A stretch of DNA of 64,000 nt from Paracoccus sp. R12_2 (GCF_017744015.1 NZ_JAGHRA010000017.1:1-64000), one strand, 5' to 3'; counted from the first letter of the stretch, positions 1 through 9,023 are shown. Translations and numbers: made by a program. Notes: generated from the letters alone by a model not told the origin.

Positions 1-1
1 G

Positions 2-1183
2 GCGCGCACCGCTGCGGGGAAAGCCGAGACCGCTCTTGCCGGCGCGCGCGCCAAGCTGGACACAGTGATTGAGGCCCTGCCGAAAGGTCTGCGCACGCCC
101 GAGGCGGTTGTCGCTCGACGGGAGGCTTTGCAGAGAGAGCAAAGGCAACTCTCCGAGGCGCTGGAAGTGGCGACGCAACAGGACCGAGCCGCCAGTGAGG
201 TGCTCACCCGTTCGCAAGAGCAGCTAGAAGCAGCGAAGCGGGCGCGCGACGGGCAGCAGCAGCGCGTGAAGAAGGCACAAGGTGATTTTGTCGCTCGGCT
301 TACCGAGGTTGGGCTGGACAAAGCGGGATATGATGCTTGCAAGAGCCATTTCCCGACTCTAGACGCCGACCGCAAGAAGGTAACCGATCACCGCGATGGA
401 TTGATCGCTGCTCGCACGACATTGCATAACGCCATAGCCGCTTGCGCAGATCGTGAACGCCCGGATCTTGCCCCGCTTCAGCTGGCGTTGACAGACGCCA
501 CCCAGACCTTGAACGCGGCCAACGCTGCACTTGCCACAGCGAGAACGGATGTATCGTCACTGACCAAATTCAAGGAATCGCTTGCCGCGGCTCTGGCCGA
601 AACCGAGCGGCTAGAAGCCGAGACTGGTCCGCTCCGGGGGCTGGCCGATCTGGCTAACGGCAAGAACGATTTCAAGATGACACTCGAGACCTTCGCGATC
701 GGAGCAATGTTCGACCAGGTTCTTGAGGCGGCGAATATGAGGCTCGACCCTATGACACGTGGTCGCTACCGGCTAACGCGTGGGCTCGAGGCATCTGGCG
801 GTCGCGGCAAGCGTGGGCTCGAAATCGAGGCCTTCGACATCAACACCGGCAAGGCGCGCCCGACAGCCACGTTGTCAGGCGGCGAGACCTTTATCGCGGC
901 ACTGGCCCTCGCGCTTGGGCTCGCTGATGTGGTCGAGAGCCTTTCGGGCAGGATTCGGATGGACACAATATTCATCGACGAAGGCTTTGGGAGCCTCGAC
1001 ACCGAAAATGGGGCGGGCACACTGGATCAGGTGATCCAAGTTCTTGCCGCGCTGACAGAGGGCAGTCGTGCCGTGGGCCTGATATCCCATGTCGGGCTGG
1101 TGCAAGAGGCTATTCCACAAGGCTTCTACGTGCGTTCGACCCCAAGCGGCAGCCGGGTCGAGGAAAGGAGGGGGCTGGGATGA
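2..1183 (+). CDS. sbcC: SbcC/Rad50-like exonuclease ATPase, C-terminal part (5' end outside window)
   Basis: The reading frame is open from the first bases of the window, so the start lies upstream; the GTG at 65 is only an internal codon. The visible part has a long helical, Gln/Glu/Ala/Arg-rich coiled-coil stretch followed by an ABC ATPase C-lobe: the signature LSGGETF (about nt 868-888), Walker B with catalytic Glu in IDEGFGSLD, and a LISHV switch motif. This is the C-terminal half of SbcC, the ATPase subunit of the SbcCD nuclease that cuts hairpins and double-strand ends in the cytoplasm. The next gene overlaps it by 4 bp. Confidence is high for the SMC/SbcC family and lower for orthology, since plasmid and defence-associated SbcC-like proteins exist. 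Confidence 0.85.
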   Translation, partial: ARTAAGKAETALAGARAKLDTVIEALPKGLRTPEAVVARREALQREQRQLSEALEVATQQDRAASEVLTRSQEQLEAAKRARDGQQQRVKKAQGDFVARLTEVGLDKAGYDACKSHFPTLDADRKKVTDHRDGLIAARTTLHNAIAACADRERPDLAPLQLALTDATQTLNAANAALATARTDVSSLTKFKESLAAALAETERLEAETGPLRGLADLANGKNDFKMTLETFAIGAMFDQVLEAANMRLDPMTRGRYRLTRGLEASGGRGKRGLEIEAFDINTGKARPTATLSGGETFIAALALALGLADVVESLSGRIRMDTIFIDEGFGSLDTENGAGTLDQVIQVLAALTEGSRAVGLISHVGLVQEAIPQGFYVRSTPSGSRVEERRGLG

Positions 1184-1491
1184 CGGACCGTTGGTATTAC
1201 AGGAAGGCACACACCCGCCGTCTGTCGACAGGGCGCACGGTATCCGTTCGCGGAGGTTGGGCAGTTCGAGGCGATCGTGAAAGCAAGAAGGGCGCATCCT
1301 TCAGGCGGACTTGTCCAATATGCGGGGCGCTGATCGTAAGCGTGGGCATGCCCAGAGGAGGGTGGGTCCATTTTGAGGGCGGCAAAGGCCTGACACGTAT
1401 TAAACATCCGTGCCTGCATCTTGGTGAAGGCCTGAGCAGGCGGCGCGACGAAGACACGCCAGACCTTTTTGAGGCGAGGCTGCCATTTTAA
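1180..1491 (+). CDS. Small zinc-finger-like protein of unknown function
   Basis: 103 codons, starting at an ATG that overlaps the upstream SbcC-like stop (ATGA), so the two are probably co-translated. The protein is very basic (many Arg/Lys) and has one CPIC motif at about residues 45-48 and a later Cys near residue 78, which could form an incomplete metal site. I do not recognise the family. The overlap with the SbcC-like gene is the best argument that it is real; a role tied to DNA ends is only a guess from context. Confidence 0.55.
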   Translation: MTDRWYYRKAHTRRLSTGRTVSVRGGWAVRGDRESKKGASFRRTCPICGALIVSVGMPRGGWVHFEGGKGLTRIKHPCLHLGEGLSRRRDEDTPDLFEARLPF

Positions 1492-1577
1492 AATGTCACT
1501 GATGAAGCTTGAGAAAAGTTGGCTCAAATCCCACATCTAGTAACTAGAAGCAAACCAAACACCATATGGAGGATAGT

Positions 1578-1826
1578 ATGGCGGTAAATCGTAAAGGAAC
1601 TTCGACCAAGGTTGCCTCGCTTGCAGCAGACACCCTTTTCAAACCTGGCTCTTCACAGATCGCCCGCAAGCTTGCTGGTTCGGCGTTGTCTCAGTCAAAG
1701 ACCAATCGGCAAACCGGAGCGGAAATGGAGGACCTCGCGTCAAAGGTACTTCGCAGCGATCGCTATTCTGAAAAGACAAAGACACTTGCCGCTTCGGTGT
1801 TGTCCCAGTCGAACAAGAAGCGCTGA
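1578..1826 (+). CDS. Small protein with two tandem Ala/Ser/Leu repeats
   Basis: The chosen ATG at 1578 follows a GGAGGA Shine-Dalgarno at 1568-1573; an in-frame ATG at 1566 overlaps that site and is less likely. The 82-residue basic protein contains two copies of a roughly 25-residue unit, each ending in the same kind of motif: LAGSALSQS in the first and LAASVLSQS in the second. Proteins with such repeats are common as uncharacterised short ORFs in Proteobacteria; their function is unknown to me. It stands alone, with about 80 bp before it and 110 bp after it, just upstream of the TIR gene. Confidence 0.7.
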   Translation: MAVNRKGTSTKVASLAADTLFKPGSSQIARKLAGSALSQSKTNRQTGAEMEDLASKVLRSDRYSEKTKTLAASVLSQSNKKR

Positions 1827-1935
1827 CTGTAAACAGTATAACAGTGGTTTCGGGTTCAAGCGCTACAGGCCGTGTCTCACGTAGGTAGCGCTTTGGGTCA
1901 ATCATGAACAAACATTAAACATTTGAGTTGAGCAG

Positions 1936-2877
1936 ATGCGGGCATTTATTTCTTATTCTCATAGCGACAAGGCCGCGCTTGATCGGCTGCACGTCCACCT
2001 CAAGAACCTTACAAGGGAAGGGCGTATTGAGACCTGGTATGATCGCAACATCTTGGCTGGTTGCGAACTGGACGCTGAGATTGAACGGGAACTTGAGGCT
2101 TCCGACCTGTTCCTGCTCCTGGTGAGCCCCGACTTCATCGCATCCGACTACTGTGTCGAGCGCGAAATGAGACGCGCGCTTGAACGCCACGCCGCAGGGA
2201 CCGCCCGTGTAGTGCCGATCATCGTGGAGGAATGCGATTGGAAAGCGATGAGGGAGTTGCGCCAACTGAAGGCCGTGCCGACGGACGGCAAGGCGATCAG
2301 CGCCTGGGCCAATCCAAACACCGCTTACCTAAATGTCGTGCAGGAACTTCGACGCATCATCGAAGCTGAAGCCGTACCTACAGCTGCGGCGAAAGTAGCC
2401 GATGAGCCATCGGCCACACGCCCCTCGATGGCACGCTACCGCGCAAAGCGGCAGTTCGACCAAATCGACAAGGGTGATTTCCGCGATGCTGCCTTCGCCA
2501 CCTTCAAGGATTACTTCCGACGAGCGATCATCGAAATCGACTTAATCGATGGATTGCGCGGACGCTTCGTTGACAGAAGTGCGACCGCTTTTGGGGCAAC
2601 GGTTGTCAACAGCGGACATCGAAATGGTACGGCCCACATCTCGGTGCACTGCCGGAGCTCGCAGGTCGCCCTGGGCGATATTTACTACTCGTTCAGCGAA
2701 AACGCCGGTGACAACACAGCAAATGGCGGTTTCAACATTTCGGCCGATGATTACGAGCAATTCCTGATTCAAACCATGAACGTCTTCGGTAGAGCTGACG
2801 AACGGCTGACTCCAGAGCGAGCGGCTGAGGTGCTCTGGAATGAGTTCATTGGTAACGCAGGTATCAGCTATGACTGA
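1936..2877 (+). CDS. TIR-domain protein, candidate NAD-cleaving defence effector
   Basis: 313 residues. Residues 1 to about 145 form a TIR_2-type domain: it opens with MRAFISYSHSD, has LFLLLVSPDFIASDYC at 58-73, and the family's catalytic glutamate is E77 in CVEREMRRAL. Bacterial TIR domains of this kind cleave NAD+ or make cyclic ADP-ribose signals in anti-phage immunity. Residues about 165-313 form a second domain that I do not recognise (contains SGHRNGTAHISVH and DIYYSFSENAGDNT) and could be a sensor or oligomerisation module. The following zinc-ribbon gene overlaps its end by 8 bp. TIR assignment is firm; the defence role is inference from the family. Confidence 0.85.
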   Translation: MRAFISYSHSDKAALDRLHVHLKNLTREGRIETWYDRNILAGCELDAEIERELEASDLFLLLVSPDFIASDYCVEREMRRALERHAAGTARVVPIIVEECDWKAMRELRQLKAVPTDGKAISAWANPNTAYLNVVQELRRIIEAEAVPTAAAKVADEPSATRPSMARYRAKRQFDQIDKGDFRDAAFATFKDYFRRAIIEIDLIDGLRGRFVDRSATAFGATVVNSGHRNGTAHISVHCRSSQVALGDIYYSFSENAGDNTANGGFNISADDYEQFLIQTMNVFGRADERLTPERAAEVLWNEFIGNAGISYD

Positions 2878-3034
2878 GCGTGTTCATTTCCGCTGCAACA
2901 ATTGTGGGTACCGCTTCGAAGTCGAAGTGCTTGATGAGTACGAACGTCGCGAGGCCCGCCGTGAAAAGCGGCCGACTAGCGCGGTGCATTGTCCCGAATG
3001 TTATCGAACCGATATCCGGAGGGGTTGGGAATGA
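2870..3034 (+). CDS. Zinc-ribbon mini-protein translationally coupled to the TIR gene
   Basis: 54 residues, starting at the ATG at 2870 that lies inside the end of the TIR gene (8-bp overlap). A longer frame from 2840 exists, but its first ten codons lie wholly inside the TIR coding sequence. It has two CxxC knuckles (CNNCG near residue 8 and CPEC near residue 43) around a Glu/Arg-rich middle, which is a classical zinc ribbon. The overlap suggests that it is made together with the TIR protein. Its function is unknown; it may be a partner, regulator or nucleic-acid binder. Confidence 0.65.
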   Translation: MTERVHFRCNNCGYRFEVEVLDEYERREARREKRPTSAVHCPECYRTDIRRGWE

Positions 3035-3056
3035 AGGCTCGTGAGGGAGTCCACAC

Positions 3057-3578
3057 ATGCGAAGTACTTTGAACGCAAAATCAGCCGCTCTCGCCGAGGA
3101 GCCGAAGGGTACGCTGTTTCTCCTCAAGAGGTACGGCCATCAACCGATCTATGGCATTAAGCTTTCTGAACCATTGGATCAGCCCAACGACAAGCCGACG
3201 GTTCTGCTATTGAACCCTGACTTCGGGCGTGAAGGCGAAGCCACTTGGCATCGGATATTCCAATGGGAAGCGGACGAGTGGTGTATCTCCTTTGGAACCG
3301 ACTGGATAATACAGCCGGATTTCACGGCATCTTCGCTGTCTGAGATGAACGATCCGCAGCAAGAGGCATGCCTGACGATCGGGCCCCAGGGCATTCACTT
3401 CCGTGCGGCACCTGGCGAAGGATTCCGGGTCGCCTATCGCCACTTCATCCATGTTGACACCCTAGATCCGGTGAAGGATCTCGGAAATGCCGCCTTCCAC
3501 CTCAAAGGGTACCGAATCTTCTTGAACCGAGAGGATTGGGACAATGGGCGCCCCCCGATCTTTCAGCACGGCGTCTAG
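3057..3578 (+). CDS. Conserved-looking protein of unknown function
   Basis: 173 residues in the same direction and 22 bp after the zinc-ribbon gene, so possibly one transcript with the TIR gene. The sequence is well balanced, with a hydrophobic core pattern (TVLLLNPDFG, WCISFGTDW) and no signal peptide or membrane segment. I recognise no domain. Position and codon use support a real gene and possibly a third component of the TIR locus. Confidence 0.6.
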   Translation: MRSTLNAKSAALAEEPKGTLFLLKRYGHQPIYGIKLSEPLDQPNDKPTVLLLNPDFGREGEATWHRIFQWEADEWCISFGTDWIIQPDFTASSLSEMNDPQQEACLTIGPQGIHFRAAPGEGFRVAYRHFIHVDTLDPVKDLGNAAFHLKGYRIFLNREDWDNGRPPIFQHGV

Positions 3579-3717
3579 GCGACAGCCACTTCTCTTTCAA
3601 AGCCAGGAATAGATACTTGCTATGTCATAGGGTGATCGTTGCGCCATGTGTGAACGACCGTTTCACCGATATCACTGCACTCAAGACGTCGCTAATCTGC
3701 TATTAGTCCGTTAACCT

Positions 3718-4707
3718 TCAATGGCTTCGTCGACCCGGCAGATAGAACTCCGTAATCCCCCGTTTCCCCTCGGCCCGTCCCAGCTGCACGATCACATCGA
3801 TGGATTTCCGGATGTATTCCCGCACCTCGGCGAAGGTCAGCGGTGTGCCAGCCTGCAGAACCATGATCGCCAGCCGGTCGATGGCGAGTTCGGCGGTTTC
3901 GGCGTGGATGGTTGAGACCGATCCGCCATGGCCGGTGTTGATCGCTTCGAGATATGTCAGGGCCTCGGCCCCGCGCAATTCGCCGACGATGATCCTGTCG
4001 GGGCGCATGCGGAGGGAGGCCTGCAGGAGGGCGTTGGCGCTACGTTGTGAACCGGCACCGCGGTCGGCCAGAAGGGCGACGGTGTTGGGCTGCCCGGGAA
4101 AGAGCTCGAAGGCGTCCTCGATAGTGATCAGTCGCTCGTGCTCGCTCACATGCGTCAGGAGGTGGCGGGCGAAGGTGGTCTTGCCGGTAGAGGTGCCTCC
4201 GCTGATCAGGACATTGAGCCGTGCCTCGACCAGGGTTTGCAGCGCGGCCTCAAGGTTCTCCCCCGCCAGACTGGCAATGTTCTTCATCTTCTCGGCGCGG
4301 AGCGCGTCGAGCGAGACGGCCTTGCCGAAGAGATAGGCCGGGGCGTAGTCCCGGACGCTGCCCGAAGCGAAGAGACGGATGGTGATCGAGGCGCCGCGAT
4401 CGATGGCGGGCGGCACGGCGACCTGGACCCGGAGGGGGCGGCCCGCATATTCTACCTTGCCGGAAACGAGCGGGTTCTTTTCAGAGACGCGGGCCTTGGC
4501 GTCACCGACGATGGTTTGGGCCATGTTGAGCGCGGTGGTCCGGTCCACGGTCTGGCCTTCGTGGCGCATGGTGGCGTCCCCCGCCACCTCGAGCCAGACT
4601 TTGCCATCCGGGTTGATCGCGATCTCGACCACGTCGTCACGGCGCAGAAGGTCGCGGAACGGGTCAAGATACCGCTCGAGGTAGGAGGCTGGCGACGCCT
4701 GATCCAT
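3718..4707 (-). CDS. virB11: VirB11-type conjugation ATPase
   Basis: The chosen start, ATG at 4707, overlaps the virB10 stop (TGATG) and gives 329 residues; an open frame extends upstream to 5046 but runs inside virB10 in another frame. The protein carries Walker A GGTSTGKTTF, the Asp box ITIEDAFELF, Walker B in IIVGELRGAEALTYLEA and the His-box GHGGSVSTIHA typical of VirB11/TadA secretion ATPases. It forms a hexamer on the inner face of the membrane that powers pilus assembly and DNA transfer. It is the last gene of the operon that starts near 15004. Confidence 0.95.
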   Translation of the reverse strand: MDQASPASYLERYLDPFRDLLRRDDVVEIAINPDGKVWLEVAGDATMRHEGQTVDRTTALNMAQTIVGDAKARVSEKNPLVSGKVEYAGRPLRVQVAVPPAIDRGASITIRLFASGSVRDYAPAYLFGKAVSLDALRAEKMKNIASLAGENLEAALQTLVEARLNVLISGGTSTGKTTFARHLLTHVSEHERLITIEDAFELFPGQPNTVALLADRGAGSQRSANALLQASLRMRPDRIIVGELRGAEALTYLEAINTGHGGSVSTIHAETAELAIDRLAIMVLQAGTPLTFAEVREYIRKSIDVIVQLGRAEGKRGITEFYLPGRRSH

Positions 4708-6131
4708 CAGTAGATCACCACATCCCGGTCCACGAGCACGGTGACCGAGGCGCCCTGATCGACATAAATCGTGGGCGCGATCGACACCTGGTCGGCGATG
4801 ACCGAACCGACTGCGTCCTGCAGATCGCTGCCGACATCGCCCAGGACGATGCTGGTGGTTTCGTTGTTGGCGCTTTCCGCAGCAACGGCAGGTGCCGCAC
4901 CGATCACGGAAATTAGCGCCGCCCCGCCGAAGCGCTCGGCGAACTTGGTGTCGACGAGACCGGTGAGGCCCGAGCGGCCGAGTTGATCGCCGCCCACGGC
5001 GGCGATTTCCATCGAGGTGCCGTCCGGCGTCAGGACGCGAGTCCAAAGGATGAGGATACGCTTCTGGTGCATCTCGATCCCGGAACGGTATTGGCCAAAA
5101 AGGCGGGAGCCCCGGGGGATCAGGATCCGGTCCCCGGAAAACGCCGGAACCGGCTCGGAGACCACCGCCACGACAGACCCGGGCAGATCGCTGTTGATGG
5201 CGGTCTGGAGCGCGGCCTGGATGACCGAGCCTTGCGTCAGCGTGCGCTCGGGATGGGTGAGGCGGGCGGCCTCCTGCACTTCGAGCGGGCGCGCGCTTTG
5301 CAAAAACTGCTCATTGCCCGAGAGGGTTGGCCCTTGGGTGCCGGGGGCCGCCGGATCGGCCACCGCCGCGCTACTCGCGCCGCCGCGCGGACCGTCCGCA
5401 TAGACCACGGCGGGGGATTTGATCTGCGCAGTCAGAAGTTCCTCGGCGACCCGCTCGGCCTCGCGCTGGCGCTGCTCCTCTTCCTGACGCCGGCGTTCTT
5501 CGAGAAGGCGCTGGTCTGCGATCAGCCCCTCGCGGTCGAGCTCGGCCTCGAGCCCCTCGCGCTGCGCTCGTTCGGCATCGAGCATGGCCTGAAGCCCCTC
5601 GATACGGGTCTCGGTCTGGCGCTGCAGGTTGGCAAGCTCTGCCTCTTTCTCAGCGATAAGCGCTTCCAATGCAGCCTTCTGTTCATCGAAGGCTTCGCGC
5701 AGGTCGGCAACGGCGGACTGGATTTCCGAGTTGCGGGCGGCCTGGCTGGCGGCAAGGGCCTCGCGGAGCTTGGCGATCTCGGCCAGCACCTCGGCGCTCG
5801 GTTCGGGGGCAGGGGCGGCGGGCACATCAAGCGCTTCTTCGACGGCGATCAGCGCGTCATTGACCCGTTGTTCGGTCTCATCGGGTGGAAACTCCAGCCG
5901 CCCACCGGTGCCGGGGCGGCGATCCTGGAAGGTCTCGACATCGGAGGTCTCAAGCGCGCTGTCGCCCTCCTGCAAGCCGGTGGCCAGGAAATACGCGACC
6001 CCGGCACCGCCAAGGGCGAGGGCGGCGGCGAGCGCGCCGACCCCTAGGCTGTTGCCGCGGCGCTTGGACTTGCCGCGCTGGCTGAATTGATCAAGGCGGT
6101 TCTGAAGGTCGGGAGGGGGTTGATCGGCCAT
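4707..6131 (-). CDS. virB10: VirB10/TrbI-type core-complex protein
   Basis: 474 residues: a short cytoplasmic N-terminus, one membrane segment (residues about 26-47, ALAAALALGGAGVAYFLA), a long Gln/Glu/Arg coiled-coil periplasmic stretch (about 90-225) and a C-terminal TrbI beta-barrel domain with PRGSRLFGQYRSG. VirB10 spans both membranes and links ATPase energy to the outer-membrane pore. Its start is 2 bp before the virB9 stop and its end overlaps virB11, so the genes are tightly coupled. Confidence 0.95.
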   Translation of the reverse strand: MADQPPPDLQNRLDQFSQRGKSKRRGNSLGVGALAAALALGGAGVAYFLATGLQEGDSALETSDVETFQDRRPGTGGRLEFPPDETEQRVNDALIAVEEALDVPAAPAPEPSAEVLAEIAKLREALAASQAARNSEIQSAVADLREAFDEQKAALEALIAEKEAELANLQRQTETRIEGLQAMLDAERAQREGLEAELDREGLIADQRLLEERRRQEEEQRQREAERVAEELLTAQIKSPAVVYADGPRGGASSAAVADPAAPGTQGPTLSGNEQFLQSARPLEVQEAARLTHPERTLTQGSVIQAALQTAINSDLPGSVVAVVSEPVPAFSGDRILIPRGSRLFGQYRSGIEMHQKRILILWTRVLTPDGTSMEIAAVGGDQLGRSGLTGLVDTKFAERFGGAALISVIGAAPAVAAESANNETTSIVLGDVGSDLQDAVGSVIADQVSIAPTIYVDQGASVTVLVDRDVVIY

Positions 6132-6133
6132 GG

Positions 6134-6868
6134 TCAGTTGCTCACATAGATGGCGCTCTCGTCGCGCCAGGCGCAGATCGCCTCGTCGCCGATGCGCAGC
6201 GTCCAGTAGGTGTTCACCCCGAGCACCCGGACGGTGTTGCTTTGTTGGGTCCAGTTAACGGTGCGCTCGCGGCCCTGGTTATCGGCCTTGAAGAGGGCGG
6301 GCTGACGGGTGTTCTCCGGGAAGACAAAATATGTGTAGCGCCCGTCGTCATAGATATGGCTGGGGCGGAAGTCGCCCTCGCCGGAGACGCGGTAGTTGTA
6401 GTTGCGCGGGGCCTCGAACCCCTTGGGCTGCGTCGCACCCGCCGCGCTGCGTTCTTCGTCGGGGTAACGGAAGCGGACTTCGAAGAACATGCCGGTGCGG
6501 TTCGGGATCGAGCCCTCGCGCAGATGGAAAGAATAGGTGCGGCGGTTGGTGATGACCGTCATGTTGGTCGAGGCATTGGCCACATGCGGTTTGATCGTGA
6601 GCACATTGCCGAGCTCCGGGATCGGGTCGACCTGGAAGCTTTCGGTGTCGCCGACTATGACGGCCTCGAAGCGCTCCGCCGCCCCGAAATGTATCGTGGT
6701 CGAATGCCTGAGATCGGTCTCGATCCGGTAGACCTGGTTTTCATTATAGACGGCGGTGCGGATGCGGATATCGAGCGGGCCGCCTTGGGGGGTGGCTTCG
6801 GCATTGGCGGCAACAGGAAGGGCAAGCGCCAGGAGAAACGTGGTGAGGAGCGCAGGCAGGGATTTCAT
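6134..6868 (-). CDS. virB9: VirB9-type outer-membrane core protein
   Basis: 244 residues with a clear Sec signal peptide (MKSLPALLTTFLLALALPVAANA, cleavage after ANA). The mature part has the CagX/VirB9 pattern: FEAVIVGDTESFQ near residue 68, TNMTVITNRRTYSFHLR in the middle and a C-terminal NYRVSGEGDFRPSHIYDDGRYTYF segment. VirB9 joins VirB10 and a lipoprotein to make the outer-membrane pore. It lies 5 bp downstream of virB8. Confidence 0.93.
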   Translation of the reverse strand: MKSLPALLTTFLLALALPVAANAEATPQGGPLDIRIRTAVYNENQVYRIETDLRHSTTIHFGAAERFEAVIVGDTESFQVDPIPELGNVLTIKPHVANASTNMTVITNRRTYSFHLREGSIPNRTGMFFEVRFRYPDEERSAAGATQPKGFEAPRNYNYRVSGEGDFRPSHIYDDGRYTYFVFPENTRQPALFKADNQGRERTVNWTQQSNTVRVLGVNTYWTLRIGDEAICAWRDESAIYVSN

Positions 6869-6873
6869 TTGGG

Positions 6874-7554
6874 TCAGTTCTCCAGGGTCTCGGCGTCGAC
6901 GCGGTAGGAGGTCACCACGAAGCCCAAGGGGTTGGCCCAGACGTCCTGAAGGCGCTGGCGGGTTTCGGGTTGGAAGTCGTAGCCGACGGTGGCGACGTAA
7001 GACCGGGTCACGGTGCGGGTGTCGCGGGGGCGCCGCAGCGTGCGGGTGAAGCGGACCTGGGCCACCCCGCGCTCGATCTGGTTCACGGACTTGATCACCA
7101 CCTCGATCTTGGCGTCGCGGCCATAGACGGTGATCGGGTAATCCTCGTTGGTCGAGGACCAGAGATCGCGCAGCGTGCGGGCGGCATCACCATCCGAGCG
7201 GTCGAGCACCGAGTTGATGCGTTGCTCGCCGTCGGTCAGGTCGTAGGTTTCACGGTCGTCAACATAGGCCACGAGATTGGCCTGGATGATGGCGTCGCTT
7301 TCCGACAGCGTCAGTGCCTGGACGGCAGCGACCCGGTCCATCTGGCCGGTTTCCTTGTCGACCACGACGACGAAGGTCTCGGTCGATTTGAGGGGAAAGA
7401 GGCTCGCGCCCGCGACCATGCCGGCGACGCCGACCAGTACGCCGGCCGCCGCAACGAACCAGGCGAAACGCTCACGCCGTCTTGGCCCGTAGATGAAATC
7501 CACCTCGAAAGCGTCGCGGTCACTAGCTGCGGAACTGGTCACAAGCTTCTTCAA
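6874..7554 (-). CDS. virB8: VirB8-type inner-membrane assembly protein
   Basis: 226 residues: cytoplasmic N-terminus with a run of arginines (GPRRRERF), one membrane segment (residues about 31-52) and a periplasmic VirB8 domain containing RETYDLTDGEQRINSVLD and, at the end, ANPLGFVVTSYRVDAE, as usual in this family. VirB8 dimerises in the periplasm and nucleates assembly of the channel. It lies between virB6 and virB9, the standard order. Confidence 0.93.
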   Translation of the reverse strand: MKKLVTSSAASDRDAFEVDFIYGPRRRERFAWFVAAAGVLVGVAGMVAGASLFPLKSTETFVVVVDKETGQMDRVAAVQALTLSESDAIIQANLVAYVDDRETYDLTDGEQRINSVLDRSDGDAARTLRDLWSSTNEDYPITVYGRDAKIEVVIKSVNQIERGVAQVRFTRTLRRPRDTRTVTRSYVATVGYDFQPETRQRLQDVWANPLGFVVTSYRVDAETLEN

Positions 7555-7571
7555 AGTCGTCGTCTTTCAAA

Positions 7572-8585
7572 TCAGGGTTTGCGGAAGGCCTTGGCGGCGG
7601 AGAGAAGCGCGCCGGGGCTCTGGCGGATCATCTCGCCGGTTTTCACGACGCCGGTATTGGCCATATGGTTCAGCTCGTGCGGAGATTTTCCGGTGACGAG
7701 GCGCGCGGCCGTGCCGGTGCCATACTGGCGCGTGTTCACGAACCCCTGGCGCGCAAGGCCTGTGAGGCCCACGGCATTGGACGCAATGCCGACAACGCCG
7801 GTGAGGTTGGAGGCGATGTAGGGGACCGAGGCCATGATCCCGGCGCTGAGGATCAGGATCACGAGGAAGGGCAGGATGAGGCTGACGGTCTCGACGTCAC
7901 CTGGATCGGCGGAGGCGTCTCCGATCGCCTCGGCGATGGCAACGATGATGCCCGCGGCCCCTGCGGCGGCGACTGGCATCAGCGCGTAACCGATGGTGGC
8001 GCGGGTCCAGGCCTCGAAGAGGGATTGGGTCGGCTTGAAGAGCGAGGTCACGATCATGAAGGGGGCAATCACGATCATCAGCGCGAAGACGATGCGGGCG
8101 AAGGCTATAATGCCGGCGGTGACAGCGGCGAATACGGCGGAAAGCACGAAGAAGATGGCACCCAGGACCGCGCCGAAGACCCAGCCCGCGCGGTCGCCGA
8201 TCGTATCGCCATAGGCGGTGATGCGGGCGACCATGTTGTCGAGGCTTTCATAGACCCCGGCCTCGTCGCCCGAGCCGGTGAGGGCAAGGATCGAGGCACC
8301 GACGGAGTCCGGAACCCGCGTGACGATGTCATAGATGACGCTGAAATTGTCCCAGCTTTGTGCGAATATGCCTACCAGTGCCACCTTCATCCCGAAGGCA
8401 AAGCCGGTACCGAAGGGCAGGGGCCGGAGTTGCATCACGGCATTGATCCCGAGCAGCACGACGAGGAGCGCGGCACCTGCCGAGATCACGTCACCGACAG
8501 CACCTGCCGAGGAGACAAAGCCGTCTTGCGCCACAGTATCCACCGCGGCATCGACCTGGCTGAGGATGTCGCGAATAACACCCAT
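7572..8585 (-). CDS. virB6: VirB6/TrbL-type polytopic channel protein
   Basis: 337 residues with at least five hydrophobic segments (for example AGAALLVVLLGINAVMQL, VFGAVLGAIFFVLSAVFAAV, IVFALMIVIAPFMIV and LILPFLVILILSAGIMA), matching the VirB6/TrbL inner-membrane family that forms the translocation pathway for the substrate. The start directly follows the stop of the preceding small gene with no gap. The C-terminal tail after residue 280 is soluble. Confidence 0.9.
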   Translation of the reverse strand: MGVIRDILSQVDAAVDTVAQDGFVSSAGAVGDVISAGAALLVVLLGINAVMQLRPLPFGTGFAFGMKVALVGIFAQSWDNFSVIYDIVTRVPDSVGASILALTGSGDEAGVYESLDNMVARITAYGDTIGDRAGWVFGAVLGAIFFVLSAVFAAVTAGIIAFARIVFALMIVIAPFMIVTSLFKPTQSLFEAWTRATIGYALMPVAAAGAAGIIVAIAEAIGDASADPGDVETVSLILPFLVILILSAGIMASVPYIASNLTGVVGIASNAVGLTGLARQGFVNTRQYGTGTAARLVTGKSPHELNHMANTGVVKTGEMIRQSPGALLSAAKAFRKP

Positions 8586-9023
8586 CTACTTTACACAGGC
8601 CTCCGCAACTTGGGCCTCGAACGCGTCGGCCTGCGCGTAGAGCTCGAGCACGTTGAAGGGCAGACGCGGGTTGTCCGAGGTCTGGAACCGGGGCAGGGCG
8701 GTGAGTGCCTGATCCCAGGTGAACTGATCCAGCAGGCAGGTGCAGGTTTCCGAGGCGAGCGCCTCCTCGGCAATCAGGATGCGCAGGATTGCGCGGTAGC
8801 CGTTGCGGAGATAGGCGGTCTCGGCGAGATCGACTGGGGGTTTCGGGACCCGGCAATCATCGGTCTCGTCCCGCGCGATGGCCATCGAGTTGAAGGGCGC
8901 GTCATCAGACGAACTCGTGTTCGGAGTCTGGGCCAGTGCGACACAAGGCAGGGCAGTCAGGACAAGTGCTGCGAGACAACGCGCCCGAATTGGTGCCAAC
9001 CGGTGGGTCATGGACTTCCTCAT
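8586..9023 (-). CDS. Small secreted conjugation-locus protein
   Basis: 145 residues with an N-terminal signal peptide (basic start, then CLAALVLTALPCVALAQ). The mature part is helical, with a CTCLLDQFTWDQAL motif and two further cysteines that could form disulphides in the periplasm. It overlaps virB5 (ATGA) and abuts virB6, so it belongs to the operon. I do not recognise a named family; its place between virB5 and virB6 is where some systems have an entry-exclusion or small accessory protein. Confidence 0.75.
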   Translation of the reverse strand: MRKSMTHRLAPIRARCLAALVLTALPCVALAQTPNTSSSDDAPFNSMAIARDETDDCRVPKPPVDLAETAYLRNGYRAILRILIAEEALASETCTCLLDQFTWDQALTALPRFQTSDNPRLPFNVLELYAQADAFEAQVAEACVK

